The translations under genes and the position numbers were made by a program. 12,537 nucleotides of DNA from Candidatus Zixiibacteriota bacterium (GTDB lineage: Bacteria > Zixibacteria > MSB-5A5 > JAABVY01 > JAHJOQ01): contig DAOVLC010000006.1 in NCBI GenBank assembly GCA_030631455.1, positions 1-12,537 on the forward strand. The letters are read 5' to 3'. The first letter of the stretch is position 1. Each line of letters opens with the position of its first letter. Below the pieces are notes generated by a model. It ran no database searches and was not told the DNA's origin. It worked only from the letters and a program-made list of their open reading frames with translations. Of this stretch, positions 1 to 7,853 are shown one piece after another.

Positions 1-2
1 AG

Positions 3-125
3 GAGGTCATCCAGAGTGACTGCACGGTCTGCTTTGACGATGAAAATGATGATACCGTGATGATATTTACCAGAAAAACACGCGCTGCCCAAGTAGATGA
101 CTTGTATGATGATAGTGATGAGTGA
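3..125 (+). CDS. C-terminal end of an unidentified acidic protein (5' partial)
   Basis: This frame is open from the left edge and stops with TGA at 123-125, giving the last 40 residues of a protein that begins outside the window. The tail contains a CTVCFDDENDD stretch, a hydrophobic VMIF segment, a basic RKTR patch, and ends in a strongly acidic run (DDLYDDSDE). I do not recognise a family. The other two + frames hit stops within about 60 bases, which favours this frame, but the piece is short. It is followed by 245 bases without a gene, so it probably belongs to a separate transcription unit from the aromatic-degradation operon. Confidence 0.45.
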   Translation, partial: EVIQSDCTVCFDDENDDTVMIFTRKTRAAQVDDLYDDSDE

Positions 126-370
126 TCTATGTTATTGTGTGGACAGGCATTCATCGTCTCGAAACTAATCCCCTCAGCTTCAGCTACATGAATTGACTCA
201 TAGTATCGATCGCGCTTATCGAAAACACTTGCCAACACGGGCAATCTTGATTAGTATAACACACTAAGATAGGCCCGAGTTAACCAGAAGAAAACGGGAA
301 ATCTGCGATAGTGATTTTGAGAGATATGAACACTCAGTTAGGATACTGATGAGAATCGAAGGAGACGGTA
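126..370. other. Intergenic leader region before the operon
   Basis: These 245 bases hold no convincing coding frame. They contain the possible promoter at 229-257, a short inverted repeat (TCGAT at 206-210, ATCGA at 218-222, 7-base loop) too weak to call, and a good ribosome binding site, AAGGAGA, at 359-365, six bases from the ATG at 371. I see no tRNA, no terminator with a T-run, and no clear riboswitch fold. Confidence 0.5.
229..257 (+). promoter_or_regulatory. Possible sigma-70-type promoter ahead of the thiolase operon
   Basis: TTGCCA at 229-234 (5 of 6 to the -35 consensus) lies 17 bases before TAGTAT at 252-257 (4 of 6 to the -10 consensus). The overlapping TATAAC at 255-260 is a better hexamer at a poorer spacing of 20. 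The pair sits in the only sizeable gap before the seven-gene run, which is where a promoter is expected. It would give a leader of roughly 105 bases. This is motif matching by eye in a fairly AT-rich stretch, so chance similarity is possible. Confidence 0.3.
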
Positions 371-1585
371 ATGATTGAGGTTGCTCCGATGTTTGCCAGA
401 GCCAGAATTCCGTACGGCACCTGGGGCAGTAGCTTCTTCCCTGCCTGGCAAACAACCGCTTTGGCGGAGGTTAATATTGGACAGTTTGCCGGTGAGGCGA
501 TGAACAGGATTATGGGCATACGGAAGATCCCAACCAGTGTGCTTGACTACTTAATCATCGGATCGACCGTTCCGTGGCACTGGAAATTCTGGACTGCCCC
601 GTTGGTGGCAAGTTGTCTCGGTCGCAGGATTCCCGGATATCACATGGAACTGGCGTGCGCAACCGGACTTCAGACCATTATCTCTGCAGCCGCCGAGGTG
701 CAGACTGGTGCGAATGATGTTGTGGGCGTCCTGACATTCGACCGGACAAGTGACTCACCGGTTGGTGTTTTTCCCGAGCGGCGGTCATATGAAAGAACGG
801 TGGCACTCAGCGACGTATGGGATAATTTCGGATTCGATCCTGCCACAGGCAGAGCCATGCTCGCATGCGCAGGACTGGCGGCGCGAAAACACAAGACTGA
901 CCGCAGGGAAGTTGACGAGGTAGCTTTTTATCGCTATGAACAATATTTCAGGGCGAAAGACTCCGGGATTCTCGACCGAGTCCTTGTCCCTCTTGATCTG
1001 CTGAATATTCAAGGCCGCCACTTGGGACGGATCGACTCCGATGCCGGTATTCGTCAATTGACGCTTGACGGGTTGCGGGCAATGCCCGAGCTCGATACCT
1101 GTGTGACAGCCGGTACTCAGACTCATGCCTCTGACGGGATGGCCACCCTGCTCGTGACCAATCAGGAGAAGGCGCGTGAACTCAGTCCCCGACCCGAGAT
1201 AGACATTCAACTCGTGGCCAAGGCCGAAGTGAGAACCCTCCCCAGTCTCATGCCAGAGGCTCCGGCCCTTGCCGTGCAGAAGCTGCTAAGCAGGACGGGG
1301 CTGACGATGCACGATATGGTGGTGGTCAAGAACCACAATCCATTCGCAGTCAATGACGTCATTTTCGCAAAGCTGCTGGAATATGACTGGAAGAAAATGA
1401 ATACAACCGGCTGCCCGCTGGTCTGGGGACATCCTCAGGGACCGACATTGACAAGAGTAACGATTGAGGCTCTGGAAGAGGCAGTTTCCCTCGGCGGTGG
1501 ATATGTGCTGATCTTCGGGTGTGCTGCCGGTGACATCGGAATTGCAGCTATCTTCAAGGTGAATGACGGAGGGAACCAGAGATGA
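371..1585 (+). CDS. Thiolase-family acyl-CoA acetyltransferase
   Basis: A 404-residue thiolase. The family cleaves 3-oxoacyl-CoA with CoA to give acetyl-CoA and a shortened acyl-CoA. The nucleophilic cysteine is C96 in ELACATGL. The central TAGTQTHASDGMA (246-258) matches the usual TaGnsS..DGAaa signature. The C-terminal GHP histidine is H354, and the second active-site cysteine is C384 in IFGCAAG. The usual NEAFA motif reads NHNPF here (321-325), so the protein is a divergent member that still keeps the Cys-His-Cys residues. The start is supported by AAGGAGA at 359-365. Its stop overlaps the next start by four bases (ATGA), so it is probably translationally coupled to the dehydrogenase/hydratase. 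Inferred role: cleavage of 3-oxopimeloyl-CoA to glutaryl-CoA and acetyl-CoA after ring opening. Another 3-oxoacyl-CoA substrate cannot be excluded. Confidence 0.85.
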   Translation: MIEVAPMFARARIPYGTWGSSFFPAWQTTALAEVNIGQFAGEAMNRIMGIRKIPTSVLDYLIIGSTVPWHWKFWTAPLVASCLGRRIPGYHMELACATGLQTIISAAAEVQTGANDVVGVLTFDRTSDSPVGVFPERRSYERTVALSDVWDNFGFDPATGRAMLACAGLAARKHKTDRREVDEVAFYRYEQYFRAKDSGILDRVLVPLDLLNIQGRHLGRIDSDAGIRQLTLDGLRAMPELDTCVTAGTQTHASDGMATLLVTNQEKARELSPRPEIDIQLVAKAEVRTLPSLMPEAPALAVQKLLSRTGLTMHDMVVVKNHNPFAVNDVIFAKLLEYDWKKMNTTGCPLVWGHPQGPTLTRVTIEALEEAVSLGGGYVLIFGCAAGDIGIAAIFKVNDGGNQR

Positions 1586-3669
1586 AATCACTAAGGCAGC
1601 CAACGCTCGAGACATTAGGGCTGGGTACCGTCCTCGAGATTTTCAAGCGCGGGCAAATGCCTGCAACGGCTGGGGACCTGGTGGATCAGATTTTTGGTGA
1701 ATCCGGTAATCGCGGAGCGATGGTTATCTCCGGGGCAAACGGAATAGTCGGCGCTGGAAAGACCATGCAACTCGGTTCCAGATTGCTGCCATACGGCGTC
1801 ACTATAATCGGCCTCGATTTTCCCGGCGCATCAGATGGCATTGGCGATCAATACCAGGGATTGAGAGCCTCATTTGGGCAGGAAAAAGCAGACAAGATCA
1901 TGGCGAATGTTATCAGGATGAACTATGACGGTCGGCAACTCCCCTCTGAACTGAAGGGATTTCGCCCTTGCTTTCTCCTCGAAGCGATACCTGAAATACT
2001 CGATATCAAGAAGGCCCATTACGGGATTTTCAGAGAGACTTTCCCCGCAGTAGAGATTCGTTCGGTAACGTCAGGATTCCCAAGCTCTGAGTTGGGTGTA
2101 GGCATTGCCCATCCCGCCTTTCCTCACCAGATAAACAAAATGTGGGAGATTGTGGAGCCAAGTCCTTCTCCAGCTACTCAGCTTTTTTGGGCGTTGGGGA
2201 TGGTACCGACACCTGTCAGCGATCACTGGTCCTTTGTTCTTGATGTTCTCTTTTGCGGTTTGACGCTTGCAGGGTTGAGATATCATCGGGCTTCCAACAT
2301 GCCTTTCTGGAAGATTGACAAGTTCGTCCGAAAGCTTATCGGGCCAAACCCATTCCGTGCGCATGATGCTATCGGAGCAAAAGGAGCCAACTTCCTGACA
2401 TGGTCGTGCCTGCATGATCTAAGCGAAAAATACGGAGCGCTGTTCACTCCGACTCCCGAGCTTGATGAACGCAAAGAAAGCGGGCAGAACTGGTATCCTT
2501 TGAACCACTTCAGACCATTGGTTGATTGGTCGCTGGACGACGATGATGACGCTGACTTTCAGAGTTGGATACTCGGTCCCGTGATCCAGATGACCAGCCT
2601 TATGCTGCGCGAGAAAAGGTCACACCTGTCCCACATTAACGCTATCGGTGAGTTGTGCGCCCAATTCCGCCAGGGGATTCTGGCATACATACGAGGACTG
2701 GGAGCGGACTCCGCGATCAAGAAGGTCGAATCCTATCACACGTTGCATCCCGACGCAGCTGGATGCGGCTGGTATCCCGACGTGTTCAGCCAAATCGAAG
2801 GACAGGAATGGCAACAGCTTTATGTCAACGCGGAACACGATGGAAATGTTGGCGTTATTACGATCGGCAGGGAAAGTTACAACAGCGATGTCGACGCCGA
2901 AGTGAACCGAGCTATCGATTGGCTTCTGAGCGACGGAATTGACCGCGTGATCGTTACCGGCGATTTCCATCTTGCATCGCAGATGGTCGGCGCCGATACG
3001 AGCGAGTTCTTCCCTGCTCTCAGCGAGGCGGAGAAAGGTTTGCAGATTTCGCGCACATGGTCGCGAACGGCGAGACGATTCGAAAGCGAATTCAAGGTTT
3101 CGGTCGGTTTCATAAATGGTAAACGCTGCCTGGGAGGATTCCTGGAGTTGTTTATGCATTGCCATTATCTTGTCGCCACGGAAGGCTGCGCCTTAGGCAT
3201 GCCGGAAGTAACACTGCCTGTTGTCCCCGGCATGGAAGGATGTCACTGGCCGTTCAGGAAAGCTCGCTCCGAAGACTGGCCCAAACTCCTGAATCTGTTG
3301 CTGACCGGAAAACCGGTTAATGCCGGAGACGCCGTCGGCTGGCTGGTTGACTTCGCGGGATCTATGGAAGATTCACTACAGACCACCTGGAAGATCGCGG
3401 CGGAGGGAGACCGGGGTCCCATTCAGCGGAGGAAAGTAACAGAGGAAACGTTGAGTGGGATACCAACAGAAGTTAGCCTGCCGGATGCCAACAACCCTGC
3501 GATAGATGCGGCCAGAAAGGCTATTATGGACTGCATCCGGGAATCATGTAACTCCTCACTTGCTGAGGCGCTTGACGTGCAGGCAAGACACACTGCCGGA
3601 TTCATGAGTTCCCGCCTTTGCCAGAAGGGTGTCATCGGTGCGGCATGCGCGAAGATCATGGATGTTTAG
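1582..3669 (+). CDS. 3-hydroxyacyl-CoA dehydrogenase / enoyl-CoA hydratase fusion (dehydrogenase first)
   Basis: A 695-residue bifunctional beta-oxidation protein. Residues about 45-190 are a Rossmann dehydrogenase domain: the nucleotide loop GANGIVG is at 51-57, and D79 at the end of the second strand suggests NAD. The region KGFRPCFLLEAIPEILDIKK (125-144) matches the 3HCDH family. H177 and E189 are 12 residues apart, exactly like the catalytic His-Glu pair of human HADH (158/170). Residues about 195-390 fit the helical 3HCDH domain, followed by an acidic patch at 319-325 or by linker. Residues about 415-590 are a crotonase fold, with E522 (in GGFLELF) and E542 (in MPEVTLP) matching both catalytic glutamates of enoyl-CoA hydratase. 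The domain order is the reverse of FadB and resembles FadN-type proteins. Odd points: HFFNP is replaced by HPAFP, and the usual active-site Asn appears to be D221. GGAGGGA at 1568-1574 supports the start. Inferred role: hydration and oxidation of pimelyl-type CoA intermediates. Confidence 0.8.
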   Translation: MKSLRQPTLETLGLGTVLEIFKRGQMPATAGDLVDQIFGESGNRGAMVISGANGIVGAGKTMQLGSRLLPYGVTIIGLDFPGASDGIGDQYQGLRASFGQEKADKIMANVIRMNYDGRQLPSELKGFRPCFLLEAIPEILDIKKAHYGIFRETFPAVEIRSVTSGFPSSELGVGIAHPAFPHQINKMWEIVEPSPSPATQLFWALGMVPTPVSDHWSFVLDVLFCGLTLAGLRYHRASNMPFWKIDKFVRKLIGPNPFRAHDAIGAKGANFLTWSCLHDLSEKYGALFTPTPELDERKESGQNWYPLNHFRPLVDWSLDDDDDADFQSWILGPVIQMTSLMLREKRSHLSHINAIGELCAQFRQGILAYIRGLGADSAIKKVESYHTLHPDAAGCGWYPDVFSQIEGQEWQQLYVNAEHDGNVGVITIGRESYNSDVDAEVNRAIDWLLSDGIDRVIVTGDFHLASQMVGADTSEFFPALSEAEKGLQISRTWSRTARRFESEFKVSVGFINGKRCLGGFLELFMHCHYLVATEGCALGMPEVTLPVVPGMEGCHWPFRKARSEDWPKLLNLLLTGKPVNAGDAVGWLVDFAGSMEDSLQTTWKIAAEGDRGPIQRRKVTEETLSGIPTEVSLPDANNPAIDAARKAIMDCIRESCNSSLAEALDVQARHTAGFMSSRLCQKGVIGAACAKIMDV

Positions 3670-3689
3670 AGATGTCATAGGAGTTAGCG

Positions 3690-4934
3690 ATGGGCGAGGA
3701 AAAGAAAGCTACTATAAAGAAGATTCAGGCTACAGGCCAGATGAGAAAAATAATGGCCGACTACTTCTATGAACTGGACGCTGCTGCCAAAGATGACTCG
3801 CAGAAAGTCGCCTGGTGCACGAGCGTCGGGCCTGCTGAGTTGCTGTTGAGTCTGGGATTTCGAGTCTATTACCCGGAGAATCACGGAGCCATGCTGGGAG
3901 CCACGCGGATGGCTACTAACTGCATACCGGCCGCCAATGCTATCGGTTACTCCCCCGATATATGCTCATATCTTACAAGCGATGTCGGAGCTTATCTCAG
4001 AAAGGAAACCCCACTTACACGAGCTTATGAGGGAATCGAGGGCTTACCCAGACCCGATGTGCTGGTATTCAACACCAATCAATGCCGCGATGTCCAGGAC
4101 TGGCTCTCCTGGTATTCCAGAGAGCTGCAGATTCCCATAATCGGAATCTCCACGCACCGAAATATCGGTAGGATTACTGACAAAGCCCTTGAGAGCATTG
4201 TTCAACAGATGGAGGACTTAATCCCGCCTCTGGAGAAGATTTCAGGCAACAAGTTTGACATCGACAAACTCCGAGATGCTGTGGCTTTATCCAAGCGGTG
4301 CAGCGAATTGTGGAAAAAAGTCCTGGAGACTAATATGGCATCGCCGGCTCCCATGAGCTTCTTCGATGCGACTATACAAATGGGCCCCGCTGTTGTCTTG
4401 AGAGGCTCCGAGACCGCAATTCAATACTACGAACTGCTCCTGAAGGAATTGGATGAAAGAACCGCGAACGGTGTTGGAGCAGTTGAAGGCGAGAAATTCC
4501 GCCTCTACTGGGAGGGGATGCCTATCTGGGGAAAGCTGAGAGACATGTCAGAGTTCTTCATAAGGTTCAACACCGCTGTAATAGCGTCTACGTACTGCAA
4601 CAGCTGGATTTTCGAATCCTTTGATCCCGCCGACCCGATGATGAGCATGGCCAGGGCTTATACCGAGATATTCATTGTAAGAGACGAGGACTTCAAAGAG
4701 AAGTACATCGAAGACATCGTTCACAGGTTCAAGCTGGATGGAATTCTGTTCCATGATGCCAAGACTTGCCCAGCCAACTCCAATAATCGCTATGGCATGC
4801 CCGAAAGGCTTGAGAAGAAACTGAACATTCCCACGCTGACCTTAAATGGCGATTTGAATGACTTGCGCTGCTACTCCGAAGAGCAGGCAAAGACCAACAT
4901 TGAGGCCTTTATAGAGCAATTAGAGACGAAGTAG
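3690..4934 (+). CDS. bcrC: Class I benzoyl-CoA reductase subunit C-like protein (2-hydroxyacyl-CoA dehydratase family)
   Basis: A 414-residue iron-sulfur subunit of the BcrB/BcrC/HgdB family. In class I benzoyl-CoA reductase these subunits hold the cluster and substrate for ATP-driven ring reduction. Cysteines in family positions include C43 (AWCTSVGPAELL), C78, C92 (SPDICSYL), C132 (NTNQCRD), C303 (STYCNSW), C360 (HDAKTCP) and C394 (DLRCYS). From memory, the blocks GMPIWGKLR (276-284), STYCNSW, MARAYTEIF (320-328) and FHDAKTCP resemble BcrC/BadD/BzdN more than BcrB or the dehydratases. AGGAG at 3679-3683 supports the start. It lies 20 bases after the fusion gene and 37 before its activator. 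In known bcr/bad/bzd operons subunit B follows C, but here no B subunit is present. It may pair with a B encoded elsewhere, act as a homodimer, or reduce a different acyl-CoA. Family assignment is firm; exact subunit and substrate are less so. Confidence 0.8.
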   Translation: MGEEKKATIKKIQATGQMRKIMADYFYELDAAAKDDSQKVAWCTSVGPAELLLSLGFRVYYPENHGAMLGATRMATNCIPAANAIGYSPDICSYLTSDVGAYLRKETPLTRAYEGIEGLPRPDVLVFNTNQCRDVQDWLSWYSRELQIPIIGISTHRNIGRITDKALESIVQQMEDLIPPLEKISGNKFDIDKLRDAVALSKRCSELWKKVLETNMASPAPMSFFDATIQMGPAVVLRGSETAIQYYELLLKELDERTANGVGAVEGEKFRLYWEGMPIWGKLRDMSEFFIRFNTAVIASTYCNSWIFESFDPADPMMSMARAYTEIFIVRDEDFKEKYIEDIVHRFKLDGILFHDAKTCPANSNNRYGMPERLEKKLNIPTLTLNGDLNDLRCYSEEQAKTNIEAFIEQLETK

Positions 4935-4971
4935 ATGGTACTTAAGCCATGGACAGGTGTAAACGGTTCTG

Positions 4972-5757
4972 ATGGATTTTTTTGCTGGGATTGATATAGG
5001 TGCCTCCACAACCAAGGCGATCATTATCAATGAAAAAAGACAGATTCTCGGCCATTCGGTAAACGATTCCGGATCTGATTTTGAAGCTTCCGCCGACCAG
5101 GCCTTTCGGAAAGCTCGTGAGGATTCAGGATGTCTGGATACGGACGAATGTACTGTAGTGGCGACTGGATACGGGAGGCGAAATGTCCCGTATGCCAATA
5201 ACACAAGAACTGAGATAAGCTGCCATGCCGCTGGAAGCTTCCACCATTTCCCCCACGCCCACACCCTGATTGACATCGGAGGGCAGGACAGCAAAGTCAT
5301 AAGGATCGATGATGCCGGAAAGAGAAGCAGCTTCAAGATGAATCGGAAATGTGCTGCGGGCACCGGCGCGTTTCTTGAAGAGATTGCAAACCGACTGAAG
5401 ATTGAGTTGGGGAAACTCGATGGGCTGGCCGAGAAGGCGGAAAATAGTGTTCAAATCGGCAGCTACTGCACTGTGTTTACCGGCACCGAAATTCTGGCAA
5501 AGATAAGAGAAGGTATCGACGTAGCAGACATCATAAAGGGCATTTTTGTTTCTGTAATCAAGAGAATCCTTGAAATGGACTCAATGAATGGGAATATAGT
5601 GATGAGTGGAGGGGTGGTAGCCCACAATCCATACCTTGTTAAGATGTTTGAAGAGAGACTGGGAAGAGGAATATTCGTTCCCCCGCTTCCGCAGTTAACA
5701 GGCGCGCTTGGTGCGGCTTTGCACTCAATAGAAATTAGAGGAGGTCAGAATGCTTGA
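4972..5757 (+). CDS. ATP-dependent activator/electron-transfer subunit of BcrA/BcrD/HgdC (BadF/BadG) type
   Basis: A 261-residue ASKHA-fold ATPase that carries a [4Fe-4S] cluster between two monomers. The family uses ATP hydrolysis to inject a low-potential electron into the partner dehydratase or reductase. Visible motifs are the phosphate loop GIDIGASTTK (6-15), TGYGR (65-69), DIGGQDSK (101-108), and SGGVV in the C-terminal half. The cluster ligands C127 (NRKCAAGTG) and C166 (SYCTVFTGTE) sit at the same residue numbers as in Acidaminococcus HgdC. The length suits HgdC or BcrD, while the sequence around the ligands looks like canonical HgdC or BcrA. The start has only a weak, distant AGGTG at 4955-4959, and an in-frame stop at 4960-4962 blocks upstream extension, so ATG 4972 is the likely start. 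The end overlaps the synthetase gene by eight bases. It probably activates the adjacent BcrC-like protein. A second activator subunit, usual in class I reductases, is absent here. Confidence 0.85.
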   Translation: MDFFAGIDIGASTTKAIIINEKRQILGHSVNDSGSDFEASADQAFRKAREDSGCLDTDECTVVATGYGRRNVPYANNTRTEISCHAAGSFHHFPHAHTLIDIGGQDSKVIRIDDAGKRSSFKMNRKCAAGTGAFLEEIANRLKIELGKLDGLAEKAENSVQIGSYCTVFTGTEILAKIREGIDVADIIKGIFVSVIKRILEMDSMNGNIVMSGGVVAHNPYLVKMFEERLGRGIFVPPLPQLTGALGAALHSIEIRGGQNA

Positions 5758-7840
5758 CGGTTTATTCAAACCCAGATCAGTGGCGATTGTCGGCGCCTCA
5801 AATAACCCCTTGAGCATCGGCCACATCATAATTCAGAACCTTGTTGACCATGATTTCAAAGGCCCCATATATCCTATCAATCCAAAATCAAAGGTCATCA
5901 AGAGCTTCAAAACATATCCCTCTGTGGGCGATGTGCCGGATGAAATAGATCTTGTGAACATATCCATTAAGAACAGTCTGGTTCCCTCTGTCCTCGAAGA
6001 CTGTGGCAAGAAGGGTGTGAAGTTTGCCATTGTTCATACAGCCGGCTTCAAAGAAGTAGGCGAAGAGGGGCTCGCACTCGAAAAGCAGATAGTCGAGATT
6101 GCTCACAAGCATGGAATGCGCATCTACGGGCCCAATTCCCAGGGAATTCAGAATTCTGATCCATCTGTGTCGGTCTATGCAAACTTCACTTTTGTACCCA
6201 TGACCCCTGGTAGCATTTCAATAATTGCGCAGAGTGGAGGTGTGGGCGAGACATTGAAACTGGAACTTCATCGTATCGGCATGGGAATAAGAATGTACTC
6301 CAGCTTCGGGAATGAAGCCGATGTGAGTATGAATGAAATCATTGATTACTTTGGTCAGGACGAAGAGACCAAAGCCATCATGCTACATATCGAGACCCTC
6401 AAGGATCCCGCCGGTTTTCTTGAAGTCGCCAGCAGGGTTACCAAAAAGAAGCCTATATTAGCTTTGAAAACCGGAAAGACATCCGAAGGAGTTGCGGCTG
6501 TTGCTTCACATACCGGCTCCCTGCTGGAGCAGGATACTTTGTCGGATGCAATCTTCGAGAAAAGCGGTGTCATGCGCTTTCACTCGCAACAGGAAATGAT
6601 AGAAGCCGCCATCGCTTTTTCAACACAGCCGATTCCGAAATCTGAGAATATCGTCATTGTCACAAATACCGGGGGGCCTGCGATTATCGCTGTCGATGAA
6701 TGCATTTCATCCGGCCTGAAACTGGCGAAGTTGAGTCCCGATACCGCAAAGGCGCTGGGGGAACTGCTCTTCTCCGAAGCTATTGTCTCCAACCCGGTCG
6801 ATGTGATTGCGACTGCCGGTGCTAAGGAGTATGGCGGGGCTGTTGAGCTTCTCCTGAAAGACCCGAATATCGATTCGCTTATTCTCAATTTCGTCACGCC
6901 TCCCTTTGTCGACTGCGAAGCGGTCGCTCACAAACTTGCTGAAATCGGCGCAACCGCCGAGAAACCGATCATTTGCATTGTCCTCACCATCGAGGAGAAG
7001 TTCGGCAAGGTAATCCGCCTCATCAGAGAAAGCGGTATTCCCGTATACGATTTCCCCGAATCAGCATCGAAAGCTCTTACAGCACTGATCAAATACGGTC
7101 AGATTCTTCGGAGAGAAACTCCAGAGTATTTGGAGCACAAGGCCGACAAGAACAAGGCTGCAGAAATCATAAACCGTTACCGTGGACAGGACAGGTTCTT
7201 GCCACAAGCCGACGTATTTGAGCTGCTTCAGTGCTATGGAATTCCAACCGTGAAATCCGTACGGATCGACACCAAAGATGATCTCAAGGCAGAATCGCAG
7301 AAGCTCAAGTATCCGCTGGTTCTGAAGGTCGATGCTGAAGAAGTTGTCCATAAGTCAGATGCAGGCGGTGTTTGCCTGAATCTTGAGGATGAGGCTTCAC
7401 TGCTTGCTGCCTTTGATGAAATGGCTTCGAAATTCAAAGAACATAAGCCCGGCTTCATTCTCCAGGAACATCTTGCCGCGGCCACGGAAGTGATTATGGG
7501 AGCCAAAGCAAATGCCGGTCTTGGGCCGATGCTCATGTTCGGTTTGGGCGGTGTTTTTGTGGAGACTCTCAAGGATGTTCAATTCAGGCTGGCGCCGCTT
7601 TCACAGCAGGATGCCAATGGGATGATCTCCTCCATCAAGGGGTACCCTATTCTACAGGGTGCAAGAGGGAAAAAGCCAGCTGATATAGACAAGCTTGCAG
7701 AGACCTTGATACGTCTATCACAGCTTTGCTCTGATTTCCCGGAGATCGACGAAATGGATTTGAATCCTGTCTTTGCATTTGAAGAAGGGAAAGGCGTAAG
7801 CGTGGTTGATGCCCGCCTGAAGGTAGCAAACACCGGATGA
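5750..7840 (+). CDS. ADP-forming acyl-CoA synthetase, fused alpha-beta form
   Basis: A 696-residue enzyme of the acetate/acyl-CoA ligase (ADP-forming) family, which interconverts acid + CoA + ATP and acyl-CoA + ADP + Pi. Residues about 5-130 form the CoA-binding domain (VAIVGASNN at 11-19, GPNSQG at 127-132). Residues about 150-455 form the succinyl-CoA-ligase-like part, with the phosphorylated histidine H254 in ASHTGSL. Residues about 480-696 form an ATP-grasp domain (HKSDAGG at 534-540, DLNPV at 670-674). No acetyltransferase domain follows, so it is not a Pat-type lysine acetylase. The strong GGAGG at 5740-5744 lies inside the end of the activator gene, so the two are coupled. In this cluster it could activate an aromatic or alicyclic acid for the cost of one phosphate bond, or run backward to make ATP from acetyl-CoA. 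Substrate cannot be read from sequence. Confidence 0.88.
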   Translation: MLDGLFKPRSVAIVGASNNPLSIGHIIIQNLVDHDFKGPIYPINPKSKVIKSFKTYPSVGDVPDEIDLVNISIKNSLVPSVLEDCGKKGVKFAIVHTAGFKEVGEEGLALEKQIVEIAHKHGMRIYGPNSQGIQNSDPSVSVYANFTFVPMTPGSISIIAQSGGVGETLKLELHRIGMGIRMYSSFGNEADVSMNEIIDYFGQDEETKAIMLHIETLKDPAGFLEVASRVTKKKPILALKTGKTSEGVAAVASHTGSLLEQDTLSDAIFEKSGVMRFHSQQEMIEAAIAFSTQPIPKSENIVIVTNTGGPAIIAVDECISSGLKLAKLSPDTAKALGELLFSEAIVSNPVDVIATAGAKEYGGAVELLLKDPNIDSLILNFVTPPFVDCEAVAHKLAEIGATAEKPIICIVLTIEEKFGKVIRLIRESGIPVYDFPESASKALTALIKYGQILRRETPEYLEHKADKNKAAEIINRYRGQDRFLPQADVFELLQCYGIPTVKSVRIDTKDDLKAESQKLKYPLVLKVDAEEVVHKSDAGGVCLNLEDEASLLAAFDEMASKFKEHKPGFILQEHLAAATEVIMGAKANAGLGPMLMFGLGGVFVETLKDVQFRLAPLSQQDANGMISSIKGYPILQGARGKKPADIDKLAETLIRLSQLCSDFPEIDEMDLNPVFAFEEGKGVSVVDARLKVANTG

Positions 7841-7853
7841 GAGTGAATCGACG

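Noticed and set aside
1..6. AGGAGG at the very left edge, resembling a perfect Shine-Dalgarno sequence
   Set aside because: No start codon at suitable spacing opens a lasting frame; the bases are better explained as codons of the partial gene ending at 125.
206..222. Inverted repeat TCGAT/ATCGA in the leader
   Set aside because: Five-base arms with imperfect extension are expected by chance in a 245-base region.
785..1210. 141-residue open frame on the - strand
   Set aside because: It is antisense to the thiolase, without a credible family match.
2620..3165. 181-residue open frame on the - strand
   Set aside because: It is antisense to the dehydrogenase/hydratase fusion, whose catalytic motifs are read in the + frame; no domain is seen in the antisense product.
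4935..4971. Possible remnant of a lost BcrB gene between the reductase subunit and the activator
   Set aside because: The gap is only 37 bases and shows no codons resembling the family, so there is no sequence evidence for a decayed gene.
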